Source: Larix kaempferi (taxonomy: Eukaryota; Streptophyta; Pinopsida; Pinales; Pinaceae). Taken from it: 64,000 nucleotides of DNA. Position 1 is the stretch's first letter. Each line of letters opens with the position of its first letter. The stretch covers positions 3,667,501-3,731,500 of the forward strand of contig BSBM01000423.1 in assembly GCA_027924585.1 (NCBI GenBank), written 5' to 3'. The position numbers were made by a program, and so were the translations under genes. The notes below the pieces were generated by a model that worked only from the letters and a program-made list of their open reading frames with translations, made no database searches and was not told the origin of the DNA. Of this stretch, positions 22,639 through 35,590 are shown piece by piece.

Positions 22639-22881
22639 ACTAGTCTAAGAGACATCTAAAACACTTTCGACTCCCTATCTTTCACTCATGTCTATCATGA
22701 ACACAACTCCTTGGAAAATGATTTATCTAAAAGAGGATTGCATTCCCTTGTAGGTCGGGTTTCTATTGAAGAATCACCAGATGGACAGATCTTTGTTGAT
22801 GATTTGGATCTAAATTTTCAAGACATTGATGATTTTGTATTTAGCCTTTATATTGGTCATTTGACTCTCATTATAATGTAA
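22639..22881 (+). pseudogene. LINE RNase H C-terminal relic
   Basis: The frame reads TSLRDI, a TAA, NTFDSLSFTHVYHEHNSLEN, DLSKRG, VGRVSIEESPDGQIF, and stops with TAA at 22879-22881. The run FTHVYHEHNSLENDLSKRG matches the last helix region of the RNase H domain at the end of plant L1-type ORF2 (FxHVYRExNxxADxLSKxG). The upstream polymerase is missing, as in ordinary old fragments. Confidence 0.62.
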
Positions 22882-23477
22882 TTTCAGTATACTAGAAAGG
22901 ATGATTGTAATGAATATATAATAATGCAAGATATTACTATAGAACTATATGGATATTGATGAGCCTACTGGACAGACAACTTACCTTTGCTTATCTTTTT
23001 TTCTTTTTTGGTTGACGCTGGAGGCTTCTAGGCCTCCCTACAGTCGATACAGTTCCTTGAGCACCTGCAGAATGTATTTTTTGTTCTATATTGGAATAAG
23101 AAATATGTTTTTTCTCTGGAAAAAAATATATGAAGACATGGAGCTTGAGAATCGAGAATAAAATCAAGACAATAGAGAACCAGGAAAAACCCACTGCCAG
23201 CACTTCTTTCACTAATGTTCTAGCATGATATGTAAAACTAAATCTCTTTTTGTATTGGGTGTCTTTTATTGGGTTTATACATGTAGCTTTTTAGTCTTCT
23301 CTAAAAAGGACAATAGAACAGCTATGACATTTTTGTCTTTCAGAAGATCTGGGGACCACACCCAGACCATCTCATACTTTTGTATTACTCAGCTGTACAG
23401 TTCGATTAAATCCTTTTTAATACAAATTTATAACCAGTACTATTAAAATTATATATATAAAATAAATAGAGTCATAT

Positions 23478-23502
23478 ATTTATATATATATATATATATA
23501 TA
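23478..23502. repeat. (TA)n microsatellite
   Basis: An uninterrupted run of about eleven TA units preceded by TATATTTA. Confidence 0.85.
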
Positions 23503-23783
23503 GGTGTAGTCTAAATATTCTACATTTCAACCTTTTTTCCGAGCATGTTTTCCATTTAATTTTGTTCGTATTCCGGTTGGAAATCTTTAAAAAATCTTAG
23601 AATCACATATATTAGCTATAGAAATTGCATAATTTGGGTGCCATGGGGTATTTGAGGGTGCTGAATCTATTTATGGATTCAAAATACAATTTAAACATGT
23701 ATAAATTTGGATTTACCAGAAAGAAATTACTGGATTCCAACCAAAATCCACCCTAAAGTCAAAAACTTAGAATAAATAGACTA

Positions 23784-23785
23784 CT

Positions 23786-23850
<65 letters not shown>
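23784..23850. repeat. (CT)n(TA)n compound microsatellite
   Basis: A CT run of about 25 units with one TTT interruption, then about nine TA units. Confidence 0.9.
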
Positions 23851-26049
23851 GACTCCATTTATTAAAAAGTTTATATCCCACACCTCCTGTACTTGAAAAT
23901 ATGTCTATTCCCTTGATTCAAAGCTACAAATTTCATAAACTTCTCCTGGAAAAGATCTTGGTGATATTTTGGATAGCCTCAAAGTAGCAACTGAAAATAA
24001 TACACGAAAAATTGCAATCAAAGCTACACCTACCAACCCATGAGCCATAACTAGCAAGGGACATTACATCTAGCATCATGGAGTCCAGGATGAAAGTACA
24101 AGTTTTTACTAGATATGTATGCAAGAGCACCGATTTCAGTAAATATGAATCTGTTTCTAAGACAGGAAAGGGGGGAGAAGGTTTCTCTCCCTAAAAAAAT
24201 CAACAATGACTGTGAAAGACCTGCAGAAATAGTGGAAAGTTCCCCCAACCCAAAAGGAGAATGTCATTTCTGTTAAGTGGAAGGGATTATAATAAAACTG
24301 GACCTGGAATATCATGTAGCTCAGCCTTAACGGTCAAAGATTCATATGCTGGTTCATTGGATTATGATCTACATACCAGACTGTAGTTAGCTGGATTTGA
24401 AAGTTTGGAACCTCCAGGATTCAACAGAGGTAAGTTGGTAACCGTACTTACTAGAAGGTACTTTGTTGTGCCTTTCCAATTCAATGCGAAGGTTCATTGG
24501 ATGAGATGGCCTGTTTTAGGATTCAAACCATTGGAAGAATCTACCACAAGTTTGCGTTTAAGGTTCATAGATTTACATACAAATGCCTTATAAAATATAG
24601 AGAGAATGTGGATAATCTACTACACCTGTAATATTTGACAATGTGGATATCCTTAGAAAGCATCTACAGAAGGGAAATCTCACAGAGAGTGGTGGGAGGA
24701 ATACCCTATTTGTCAAACTCCAACCACGTTTTCTTGAGATCGACCAATTGCCCTATGTTCTTATCCTTGCCACTGTACATAGTTCCACAGGTTCCTGTCT
24801 CCCTTGAATGTGTTGTTCGGCAATCCATTTTCTATATTCTATTGTATAGCAACAAGGATATAGACAAGCATCTTGATGGACAAACATAATTCTAATGTAG
24901 AGAAAAACCACTCTTCAAGATTTAGATGGTAAGAATTTGAGTGAAAACTTCAACTTTCTAGCATACTCTGCAAAGCCTTTTCAATCAATCTAAACCATGT
25001 GGGCTCTACCTACAAAATTCCAGATCAACTGAAAACTGTTGATCAAGAGTTGGATTTTACCTCAAACTTTGTACCAAACCCTATTTTACCCAAATTTGGG
25101 AGGGGCAATAATCGTTTTTCCTCTTACAAAATGTTCAGATCCTCTAAAGAAACATGCATTTAAGACATACCATGTTCTACTAGCACTGAGAAATATATGC
25201 ATACAAATCAAAAGGCGATGACAATTTTCTTAACGCCAAATTTTGTGTACCATTAGTTGCATTGGAATGTCTTACAATACTCCATGCACTTCTGCAATTT
25301 CAATTGAGCTCCCTCAGGGTAACATTTTCATGATCTTAGAATTTTGCATTTAAAACACAAATACCCAAAATGGTGGGTACTGTCATAACTAGACGGTAAT
25401 GGGTAACACTTACAAAATAACAACAGAATGCCTGCTATAATATTGATTTTAATAATGTTAATAAGTTAGTCTTTGCTATGAATTCAACTTTGCTTGCTTT
25501 CGATCTATGGTTTGTTAACATTACAGTCTAAAAATTTGATCTGCTTTCTGTTTAATACAGGCCAAAAATTTCTAGTTGTTAGTTTTGACATGGGATTATA
25601 ATATGAAAGACATAGTTGTTTTCCTAGCAATGTTATCAATGATCATCATACAATTAAGTTCACGAAAGACACTATAAGAGCTGAGCTATAAGAGCTGTGA
25701 TATATAAATAGCAGTAGCATATCATGGAAATATTTCCCAACTTCTATACAAGCAGCTATAAAGCTAATTGCAAGCAACTATAAGGCATCACTTACAATGA
25801 CTGACTATGTACTTCAAGAGTAAAATGTGGCCAGTTGCAACATAGTTAATAGTATACAGGACTAGTAGAATTCATTATTAACAGTTCCTGTCACAATGAG
25901 TATTGAGTGGTTTCTCAGGATCTTCTAAACCTAGACAGTTATATAGATTTGGTTGCACATATTTGGTCAATCTATATAGCCAAATTTGTCAATTATTATA
26001 CAGATTTGATCCAACAATCTATCAACTATTTGCCTCAATAGTTTGTATG

Positions 26050-26599
26050 TGTTAGTTCAGATTTATTCTAATAGTTTTCTAATTTTGACTTAAGTCTAAG
26101 TTCAATCAGGTAAGGCACATGCAGTTCAGTTGAGGGTGCAGAAATCTAGGAGGATGAATGCTTCCATACCTCAGATTATCTCCAGTAGAGGTGCACTTTA
26201 CTCTAGCTTGTATATACATGCAAGGAAGGGGCACTGGAACTAGGAGTGAAGACCTTCAAATGAGGCACTGTTTTGCATGTGTCCAGATTCATTGTACCTT
26301 CTAGTCTATAAAGGAGAAGGCAGGGGCATAGGTTTAATTCATTTAGTTCAGCTGCGAGCAGTGTATCAGTTTGTTGTTTTCCTGTAGCAGATTTTAGTTC
26401 AGAAATAATGAGAAAGCAGTAAAAGGTGTTTACAATCCATCTACTGAGTTTCTGTTATATATTTTCTGCAGTATAAGTTTATATATTCTAGCATTATTAA
26501 GTTGCAGTTTTTAGTGGCTTTCAGTTGTCAGCTATCTATTTTTTTGTAAGTAATTCTTTTAATGCAAAGTCTGTTTAGAATGGTCTAGAAAATTTAACA
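26050..26599 (+). repeat. Copia-6 5' LTR (550 bp)
   Basis: TGTTAGTTCAGATTTATTC opens and AGAAAATTTAACA closes it, directly followed by TGGTATCAGAGT (26600-26611), a near-perfect tRNA-iMet primer site. The left edge is inferred from the TG start and the size. No matching 3' LTR lies in the window. Confidence 0.7.
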
Positions 26600-26851
26600 T
26601 GGTATCAGAGTGCAGTTTCTGAAATCTTTTAGATTCTGTGTATGGAGTGGCACACTGTCTGAATACAAAGCTGTCAGAGGGTTTCAATATGTCTAAGCTT
26701 TAGTGATCAAAGTAGAAATGTGCCAGTGATTGGCACGTGGACCTGAGAAGGGTTGTGGGCTGCGAAACCCAATTTTTATCTAGTTATTGTAGATTGTAGT
26801 TTGTTTGAAGCAGTTGTAGCAGTGGCAACTCCCATTATGTAAGAGAGTCCC

Positions 26852-27346
26852 ATGTTGGGGGGAGCCTCCAACTTTGTGTCATGTACGTTGAGATTGCAGA
26901 AACTCATGGAAATGGCAGACTTATGGTACCTTGTGAAGAAGGTGGTTGCACAACTTACAAATCCCGTAGATCTGGCAGAACACAACAAAAAGGCAATAAA
27001 CACGAAGCAAATCCTATTGAATTCGATGAAGAATCTCTTGATCCCTCATATCGCTGAGAAAAAGACTATCAAAGAGATGTCTGATGCCTTGGGAACCTTG
27101 TACCAGAGTGTGAAAGTATACATAAAGATGCTCTTGAAGGACAAGCTCACCACTACCTGCATGAGTAAAATAGATACAGTTGCAAGCCATGTCATGAAGA
27201 TAGCAGAGTTGAGAGATCAGATTGTTGCAACTGGGGTCATAGTTGATGATAATGACATAGTTTGGATTTCTCCAAATGGATTTAGTCCACCATGGAACAA
27301 CTTTGTCCAAGTTATATGTGGTCCAGAGAATTTACTTGACTTCTAG
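26852..27346 (+). pseudogene. Copia-6 gag relic
   Basis: A 164-codon frame resembles copia gag of the UBN2 type: HNKKAINTKQILLNSMKNLL, EKKTIKEMSDALGTLYQS, LLKDKLTTTCM, ELRDQIVATGVIVDD, GFSPPWNNFVQ. The typical order is a KA..I...L...I, W..L...Y, L...L, ...DQL...G...DD, L..LP..W pattern. The first part (before residue 25) looks out of frame. No zinc knuckle or protease follows; the sequence jumps to the RT leader at about 27500, so integrase and protease are deleted. Confidence 0.72.
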
Positions 27347-27499
27347 CAATTGTGGTATGCCTTCATTGGGGAGGAGATGAGACTACAACAAGTCTCAACC
27401 AATTATGTGGATGATCTAGACCTAGACCTCATTGGGAAGGTGACCACTGAGGAGCAAGTTAGTGCTCCAGAGACTTCATTTTAGGTAAATGGTTCTCCT

Positions 27500-27998
27500 A
27501 ACAAATTTCTCAGTTATATTGCACCAATGTCTTCCATTATTGATTCAGATCCTTCCAGTTATGAGGAGGCAACAAGTGTGCAAGTATGGGAAGGTGCCAT
27601 GGTTGAGGAGTACAACTTCATCATGAATAATGATGTGTGGGAGATTATGTTGAGAACAAAAGAGAAATCAATGGTTGATTCCAAGTGGTTGTCCAAGGTG
27701 AAGCATGTAGTTGATGGAAACATAGAGATGTGCAAGTCTCGATTCATATCTAGAGGATTCTCCAGATAGAGGGATTCGACTACAAGGAGACTTTTGTTCT
27801 AGTTGTCATTTATACTTCTATCAGAACCATTATGTCTTTAGCATCTATTTCTAATTGGCAATTATATCAAATGGATGTTAAAACTTAAGACATCCTTCCT
27901 TAATGACTTGATCGAGGAAGAACCATACATTGATCAGCCAAGAGAGTTTGTATACTGGCATGCATGAGCAAGCTACCCAAGTGTACAAATTAAAGAAC
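27500..27998 (+). pseudogene. Copia-6 reverse transcriptase N-terminal relic
   Basis: The frame 27527-27769 reads SSIIDSDPSSYEEA, NDVWEIM, MVDSKWLSKVKHVVDG and SRGFSR. This is the conserved start of copia RT. Further blocks appear in shifted frames to 27998 (YTSIRTIMSLAS, WQLYQMDVK, VYKLK). Sequence similarity ends abruptly there. The YVDD region is absent. Confidence 0.85.
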
Positions 27999-28990
27999 CC
28001 CTTTTTCAAAATTTCTCAGACTTGATATTTTACATAACATGCCATACATGCAGCTCAGGGGAATTCAAGACTAAAAAAAATTCTTGTTTCATTACAAAGC
28101 CTACATCAACATGAGAAAAGGATCAGGGTTGGAAGGGGAAAAAAAGTCAACAATATTTCAGAGAAACCACATGAAGGACATTGTTATAAATACTGTGAGA
28201 ATGTTTTAGATAAGAGACAAGCTACTGCATGATTTCCAAGTTGGAGAACCCTAAGATAGGTCACCCATATAAATACATTATTGACATGCTCAAAATTCAC
28301 CTTTAGTGACATCCTACTTCTTTCCCACTTTATCAACTTGCTTGTGTTCTCATTTACATGTGCTATTTCTCTTTTGGTCTCTGCAAAAGCACATCCTCCT
28401 ACAGATGCAACCTCTCCATCCCATAGGCCTTTTGGCCTTGTGGACATTAAATAAAATCTATTGTATTCTATTCTACCTATTGTTCATTAGTGACTTCGCA
28501 CACAATCCCACAAGAAAATGATGACTTTTCTTAATACCTTCAAGTACTCCCATATTGGAATCGATAAGAAATTTGTGATGCCATACCAAGACCTTTCCAT
28601 TTCCCATACAAAATGTTGTGTACTTAACCACAACATCTTTCTTGGGTAATAGACTCTATGTACATGAGCTATCATGATTTTGTAATAATGTTCTAGTCTA
28701 AGGCCTCTATAGAATCGTATTTTAATAATTGCAAAAGGCCACCTTTACGTAATAAGGGACATATCACTTTTATTGCAAACTTAAGCTTCGAGATAGGGTT
28801 ATTGCCTCTTTTTAACATAAATAAGGCTTTCCCCCTCTCATTTGTTACTCTTATCATTTTATCAATAAAATCAAACAATTCATCGGAGAAGTTTCCTCAT
28901 TCCTTGGATTTGAAGGTGCAGCCCTTAGGTGTGCAAGTGCCCCCATTATTTATTTAGCTTCCTTTGACTCTTAATTTAAATTGCTCATAA
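27999..28990. other. No gene recognised
   Basis: Several overlapping frames of 60-90 codons on both strands, none with a domain I recognise. It separates the Copia-6 relic from the next retroelement relic. Confidence 0.55.
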
Positions 28991-29054
28991 CGTTTTTTCA
29001 ATTAGATCTGTAGTTGTAGTAGTAGTTCCACTATGGGTATAGGAGCACTGCAAG

Positions 29055-29600
29055 TTGGTATCAGAGCTTCAATTGCTTTTCGCTTTTGTTGTGCAATTTG
29101 GAAAGAAAATGTTGAGGGGTGAATCCCGATATGTGACTATAGGAGAGTTGGATGAATGCTTTAGGAATTTTGCAAAAGAAATGAAGTAGTTAACATAGCT
29201 ACAAACCCTAGGAAAGTGGACCATGGAACATCGAGTCTAATAGCTCAATCAACATCCTTGACAGCTTTGGGGAGGAAGTAGAATAAACCTTTGGGGAATG
29301 GGAGGCAACACCCATTCGAAAATGTCAATTACATAGAACTCTCATAGACCCACTTTCAACCTTCAAATGAAGATCCCACAATACAAATTTGGACGAATGT
29401 CAAAGTTGCTTGCATGGTTAAGCAAGATCAACTTAGCATTCAAGGTGCAACACACTCACAACCACGTCTATAAGTTAAATGTGGCCCTACAACCTGTGGA
29501 TGGAGCATCCCATACGAGGTGTAGAGATGGATTACTGAAATCCCTAGAGAGGACTTTCGCAAGTTTTCAGATGCACTAACCCAGATAGCAAATCATAACT
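29055..29600 (+). pseudogene. Ty3/gypsy leader and gag relic
   Basis: TTGGTATCAGAGCTTCAA at 29055 is a typical primer site of gypsy elements that use initiator tRNA. It is followed by a decayed gag: RGESRYVTIGELDE in one frame, and at 29367-29579 KIPQYKFGRMSKLLAWLSKI, NLAFKVQ, NVALQPVDGA and DGLLKSLERTF, similar in block order to Ty3 gag (pattern K-I-P-F-G, W, F, AA-L-G-A). Stops are frequent. The LTR that should precede the primer site was not delimited. Confidence 0.5.
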
Positions 29601-32520
29601 AGATGAGCCCTACAATGTTGAACTCATGCACTTCCTCCAAAAGGAAATGAAAAACGAAAGAAAAAACAAATAAAATCCATGTCTTGCAGTCAAAAACCAA
29701 ACTTTTTGCAAATATAGTCTGAACTTTAAGTGCATCCTATATTTAGACACAAAGTTTCTTCCTATTCCTTTAAGTTAAACAAAAAAATATGACAACATGG
29801 AGGCTTTAAGCATCACAACAAAAAGGTTTTTTCAATGGGAAACTATGTGAATAGAAACTACTTTAATCAACCAAATGTTGTCAAGCTTTGGCAATTGAAA
29901 AGAATGAATACAAAGAATAGTCTCCATCTATCTTCTTCCTACAACTGTATAACAAAGGTTTCCATCTTTGACACTACAAATTTACAAGCAAAAATATTAG
30001 ATAGGCCCATTTAGTTCCAAAGGTGTAGAGCTATGTTGAAATGAAAAATGAAAGAAATCAGACTTTATACATATATAATCGACCCCATCAAAAACTAGAA
30101 CTATAAGTCTTGCTCCTAGTTAAGTTCTTATCGTAACTCTACTCAAAATTGCAACAAGACAACACTAAGGCACATTAGCATGTATGAAATTATGACCAAT
30201 GAAATAACATCAAGCAAAACACAGAGCATCAAAATGAAAAATTTTATTCAGATATCTATATTTGTTTTATTCATCAAACTGCACAAAAGAATACATAAAC
30301 TTTGGAATCAGCCTTCTGAAACAGAAGCAATAGCCCTTGGTGAACTTGAGGCCAGAAAATTTAACTTCACGACAAATATAATTGATATTCACATTGCTAT
30401 ATAAAATGCAACAGTAGTGGTTCTATCAGGGTGTTGTAACTACCCACAATTTCATGGATCCCTTCAGAGTTGCTTTTACTTTTTCAAAATTTGAGTTGAT
30501 GCACTGGAGGAAGTGATCAGAAGGATTTCAAAAGGGTGAACAAGGGAAGCCTGCCTGCTGGAAAAACTGGAAAACAGACATCAAGTAAATATTAGATTAA
30601 TAGGTTGTGCACATAGTTTCAATTAGGACTCTTAAGTATCAAATTGTAAATTAGAGATGTTACCAGCGAAAATTGAATCTAGAACTAGATTGAAATGGGT
30701 TCTGGGTATTCCCAACAGCCTCTAAATTGAAATAGCCATCTATCACTTCTATAATAACATCAATTTAGTCTCATGTCCTCAACCACAACGAACTTAAGAA
30801 TAAAGAATCATGAGAAGGATGTACAAGCTAGAACGAAGATATAACTTGTGTATTCTTTGAGGACAAAACATAATGAAGAGAAACATTTTGATTAAAGGAC
30901 ATGACCTAATGAAGGGCCTGACATATCAACAATGGTAAGTAATTAATGCATATAAGTATATCATCGCATGGAATTATAATCATATTCTATCATTAATATT
31001 CAATTATTATATATTTTTCCTTCATGGATTTTAGCCTTTTGTCATTTTTACATTGGATATTCACGTAATGAAACAAGTTGCTCATATCATATTCAAGAAA
31101 TGAACTTTGTCCATTTCACCAACTTAACAAGACAAGGTGATTGCACATGGAGGAAGCACTTTTCTAGTTTTTTTAAGGCTTTAGAAGGTCACAAGTCCTT
31201 TAACTTGTTGTGCATTTGAAGTGTTGCTCCCCCTATTTTTCCCCTTGCACACTTTTCTATGAAGTTAGTTGGATTGACCAAACTCATTCAACTATGTAAC
31301 TATGGATTGACCAAACTCATTCGACTATGTAGACCCACCTTGACAACTCTATACCCAAATTCGAAGTTAATTGGGCATGAATAACACTTATAAAATCCTC
31401 TAATAGTAGCATTATTTTTATAAAAAGAATTTCTCATTTTTTCCACACACCATTTGAGCAAGGGTTATTGTAGCAAGAAGAATTTCAGTCTTTTGGGTAG
31501 CCTGAGCAAGAGTAATTCCATCAAAAGGAATTTCAGTCTTTTAGGAAGATACAACAAGCACCGAGTGGTTTTTTGGGCAGCCATAGCCATCAATCATGTG
31601 TATTAAGGTGAACAACAAGCAATTTGGTCTTTTGGTCAGCCACAACAAGCATTTTGTGGTGTTTTAGGAAATTTCAACAACCATTTTCTTTGTGTTTACA
31701 TGAACAGTAAGCTTCCTTGGTAGTCATTTGAGTGCTTTCTTAGTGTCTATTCTTTCTTTATCCATATTATCCATTACATGTTTGCTTTTTAATTCTTTTG
31801 AAGTGGCAATGCCTTCCCGCCAAAGCTACTTCTCTTTCCTCCAGCTTCTAAATCCAACAAGAAGAATGACTTCTATTCTCTTTGGAGGCATGTTAAGAAT
31901 ATTGCATGAATTCCCCATGGTGATTCATGGGAAAGGGAGTGAAATCTCTGTCATTAACCATACCAGGGGTCTTAACCAAGAGTGAAGGCACACTTTTTGC
32001 AGGAATTGGGATCGAGCATTGATTGTAGCAAAAAAAACAAGTAACCCAAAAGAGAGGGAGAAGTTTGAGATAGAGCATAATGTGGCTGATAGGATCAAAA
32101 GAAGATGTGCACAAATTTATAATGTCAATCAGAATCCTAAAATTGAACCGAGGAATGTGCATAAAGAAGAGGAAAGCAGCTCAACAACAACAAGAAACAT
32201 GAAAAATTCAAAGGTTTTGCTTCCATACTTCAAGAGAGTAGAAAATCCGAAACAGTAAATGTTGAAGGGACAAAAGTAGCTTTGCCTATAAAGAACGGCG
32301 GAAATGGCCATATATGCATGTGGTATCCCTTTTAGCATGGTTTTGTCTTCTTATTGGAAATATATGGTGAGAGAAATTAACATAGATCCTGGAGTGTTCA
32401 AAGGGACTAACTATGAAGAACTATGAACCAATCTGCTAAAAAAGGGGGAGCTTATTGAGGATGTTGTAACACCTATTTGTGCTTCATGGAGTGGATCACA
32501 AATGATTTACAGTTTGAGGA
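29601..32520. other. No gene recognised; short degenerate repeats
   Basis: Contains a 33-bp tandem duplication (GGATTGACCAAACTCATTC at 31271 and 31304) and a degenerate repeat around TTTCAGTCTTTTGGGTAGCC at 31460-31680. Frames of 70-90 codons at 31728-32258 show no motif. Confidence 0.5.
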
Positions 32521-32539
32521 AGCAACATTCAAACATAGA

Positions 32540-32745
32540 TTAGGAGCCACCAACTCCTACTAGTTCTATTAGGAGAACTCGATGGTTGAGTAAGATGTTG
32601 AGGGATGTTGAGGAGCATGTTGAGACTCCTAGGAGCACATTTGAGGATAGAAGACCTTCAAAGAAGATTCCAAACTATATAGGGTTGATGAGAAACAGAA
32701 TAGATTCTGAGCCTTCTAGTTATAAGGAGGCAAATGATCAACTGA
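32540..32745 (+). pseudogene. Copia pol fragment (integrase-RT linker)
   Basis: The frame reads PTPTSSIRRTRWLSKMLRD, then SKKIPNYIGLMRNRIDSEPS and SYKEA. The last block is the conserved N(F/Y)xxLM...EPSSYKEA segment that precedes copia RT, and its partner is visible in Copia-2 and Copia-6. Nothing recognisable follows, so it is a short truncated relic. Confidence 0.65.
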
Positions 32746-33073
32746 TGTCAACTCTAGATGAAAAGCTACTGCCAGTAAATTCCCCTGCTTTACAGCTACA
32801 ATAACTTTTTGGCCTGTTTGACCTTGTCCCTGACAAAATAGGTTACAAAGAAGGTGACATTAATTACTCTTAAATATTAAACACTATATAGTGCCTAAAC
32901 AAATTTCTCTCTTTTCTAAATTCAAGTGCAAAGAAAAATAAGTTGAAAGAGGCTGAAAACAACAAAATTTTTAGGTTATATTGTCAATTTATTTATTGTG
33001 AAAAATTCCTTGATTTCAAATTCAGTCCACAAGGTAAATGAAATCACGGGGCATTTCCACCACTTTGATACCA

Positions 33074-33434
33074 TGCTAGAGATATAGGCTAAGAGCCCAA
33101 GATAAATCAAAGGCACATCATCACATAAAAGATAGACACCAGATCTATAATGGAGAAACCCTCATGGGGTAGAAATCTCCACTCTCAGCAACATTGCTTT
33201 CTTCTTGTGTGTCACATAGTGTATCATAATGGGGTACTAGATGCATTCATATAGTGATTAGCTCTATCATAGCTATCACATTAATTACAGACCACCAGGC
33301 CACCTTCTAACTACCATATCAATAAGGGACCACTAAGGCCACCTTCTAACCACTGTGTTAATGCAGATCATTATGACCTTACATCATAACACTTAATGTC
33401 TGCTAAGTCAAGTTTACCCAACATATGTGCAACA
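33074..33434 (-). repeat. Copia LTR remnant with primer site (minus strand)
   Basis: Minus-strand reading ends ...TATCTCTAGCA and is followed by TGGTATCAAAGT (33062-33073), a tRNA-iMet type primer site. Inside it, TTTCTACCCCATGAGGGTTT parallels GTTTTCTACCCCATGAGGGTTTT class sequence in the Copia-2 LTR. The upstream LTR edge (TGTTGCACATATG, at 33434) is a best guess. Confidence 0.55.
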
Positions 33435-33639
33435 TGTTCCAAGTGTTAGATTTTGGGGTTACTCCAAAAGTGTTTTCACCTTGCTAGGAGAGGGCTATGT
33501 CTCCTAGCCCCTTGGCAATGATTCATGTACATATGGATGGTTTAGTTTGGGTGAATGCTTGACCTTGGCTAGATTGCTAGAATGGTGTTGTACAAATCCA
33601 TAGAAGATCGAATTAGGATGGTCTGACCCTTACATAATT

Positions 33640-33860
33640 CGACAACTTTGCTCTGGTTAGAAGGACATATTGTTGAGGATCAAGCTCAGACGTGGGTTCT
33701 TTGGCTAGAGGAGCTAAAAAGAGGGCATATCATAATTTGGGAGAAGGAAGATGAGTTTATGTGGATCAAGAACAAAGTTGGAGGCACCTACACTCCCAAT
33801 ATGGGCTACTTAACATCCATTGAATAAGAAAATCATGAACCAAAGTGGGTTAGTTGTAAA
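33640..33860 (+). pseudogene. LINE ORF2 fragment (zf-RVT region)
   Basis: The frame reads WVLWLEELKRGHIIIWEKED, EFMWIKNKVGGTYTPNMGYL, a stop after TSIE, then ENHEPKWV. This fits the segment before the zinc-binding domain of plant L1 polymerases (DELIW...G.YT.K.GY). The RT core upstream and the zinc ligands downstream are missing. Confidence 0.5.
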
Positions 33861-33872
33861 TACCTGATAACT

Positions 33873-34680
33873 AGCACCATAAATCTTCAGGAGGAAGCTC
33901 TGTCTTTAGTCTGAATCTCGTAGTTCGGATATGAGTATTCACTTTTTCCCATCTTCTTTGAGTCTCGTCGTTCTACCTTCGTCGGCACCCTCTGCTCTGA
34001 ATCCTGTTGGAACACAAATTCAATTTGTGGGTGTTGTTCCACTGGTTGCAAGTGAGACTATTTCCTAGGGTTTCAGTGCGCAAGTGACCTGAGAGTGTTC
34101 GGTGGTGGAAAACCATTTAGAATAACTAGTAATGGTTTTAATGCACAGTGAGTTGAGAGCGATCAATGGTGGAAACCTGATTCTCAATGCAAATGCCAAT
34201 TTCATTTCCAAACATTGTCAATGATTTCATGCTCCCTCTAGCTCCAAACCCCTGCATCAATTATCTTTTTTTTGTTGATTATATTGACCAATCAACAAAT
34301 CTTTAGGAGGAATATCTATCTTCAGCACCGTAAATATTCAGGAGGAAGCTCTATCTTTACTCTAAATCTCATAGGTCGAATCTGAGTATTCACTTTTTTC
34401 CGTCTTCTCTGAGTCCCATCGTTCTACCTCCGTCGGCAGTTTTTGCACTAAATCTCGTTGGCCCACAAATTCGATTTGTTGGTGTTGTTTCACTAGTTGA
34501 AGGTGAGGCTATTTCCTAATGTTTCAGTGCACAATTCACTAGAGAGTGTTCAGTGGTGGAAAACAATTTCAAGGAACTGGTGAGGGTTTCAAAGCACAGT
34601 GAGTTGAGTGCATTCGAAAGTGGAAACCCAATTCTGAATGCAAATGCCAATTGCATTTCAAAATATTGCGAATGATTTAA
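33873..34680 (+). repeat. Direct repeat of a ~357-bp unit of unknown origin
   Basis: Copies at 33873-34229 and 34324-34680 share a common order of phrases: CAGGAGGAAGCTCT, GAGTATTCACTTTTT, CGTTCTACCT, GTTTCAGTGC, GAGAGTGTTC and CAAATGCCAATT. About 94 bp of unrelated DNA lies between them. The ends do not carry TG...CA. It may be a segmental duplication or the two ends of an unknown short element. Confidence 0.75.
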
Positions 34681-35113
34681 TATAATCAAATTTATTTATT
34701 TTATTATATTGAAATTCCCTTAGTTAAACCATCAACAACCATATAACCCTCCGTATGTATTAGTTTTATCTAGCTTAATTTTTTTTCAAGAAAAAAAATC
34801 ATTGTATTTGATATTTTGAAGATGAAATCAAATTACACACAAACTAGCTCTAAGTTCAAGATATTAAGACTATCAACTACTTTCAATATCCACCTATAAG
34901 CTAGACCAACTATTTTTAAGACATACATGTCATTCCAAACAACCATAAATATAAAATGGCTTGAATACATCTTAACTTAAATAGACTTGATGCCTAATCT
35001 CAAAAAACCAAAACTAAACTTCTATGTCAGAATGCATAGTAATATCTAGACCAGAGTAAGCTAAATAAGAAAATATACATTTGTAATACATCCAAGGGGA
35101 TATGATCCCTCAT
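34681..35113. other. No gene recognised
   Basis: AT-rich DNA. It may include the 3' trailer of the minus-strand LINE relic that ends at 35114. Confidence 0.5.
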
Positions 35114-35590
35114 TTATTGGACATACAACAAGCCTTCCTCTAATGTAAGCGCTTCCTTTGAAAGTTGATTTGCTTTGTAGTTGAAGTCCTTGTATTCATG
35201 AACAAAATAAACCTCCTTGAAATGAGCTTTTAACTCCAATATTTTTTCATAATAGTCATCAATGTCATATTTGTGACTTGGCAGTTTCCAATGGCCCAAT
35301 CCATCAATAGTTTTGAATCCCCTAGGACTTGTAGCTTGCCATCCTGCTTGTGATCAATAACAAATTTAAGTAGGATCAAAGATCTTAGAGTTCTATTATA
35401 TTGTTTGTTCTCTTGACATCTCCATATTTCAATGAAAAATTATGTGCTTTATCCAGAAAGAGGATGGTACATGCCCCACATTCTCTAGGTGTACCTTGGC
35501 ATGCTCTATAAAAATACCCACAAGGCTTTGTGAAGTCAATACTAGGATCCTACATATTCCCTAGGGATTTGTGTTTAGGAGACTTTATAC
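35114..35590 (-). pseudogene. LINE RNase H domain relic
   Basis: Minus-strand reading shows CQGTPRECGACTILFL, NNIEL, VIDHKQDGKLQVLGDSKLLM, DWAIGNCQ, then in another frame FKEVYFVHEYKDFNYKANQL and SKEALTLEEGLLYVQ with a stop at 35114-35116. This matches the RNase H domain of plant L1-type LINEs: G-P-GAG, TNN-AEL, GDS-L-W, then H-R-N-AD-LSKEAL. At least one frameshift separates the two halves. The polymerase upstream is not recognised. Confidence 0.68.

Larger units (their letters stand above)
22882..26049. other. No gene recognised; AT-rich with microsatellites
   Basis: Contains TA and CT microsatellites (listed) and several short frames without motifs. The stretch 24400-24890 has three successive plus frames but no recognisable domain. 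I see no promoter, RNA gene or mobile-element end that I can support. Confidence 0.5.
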
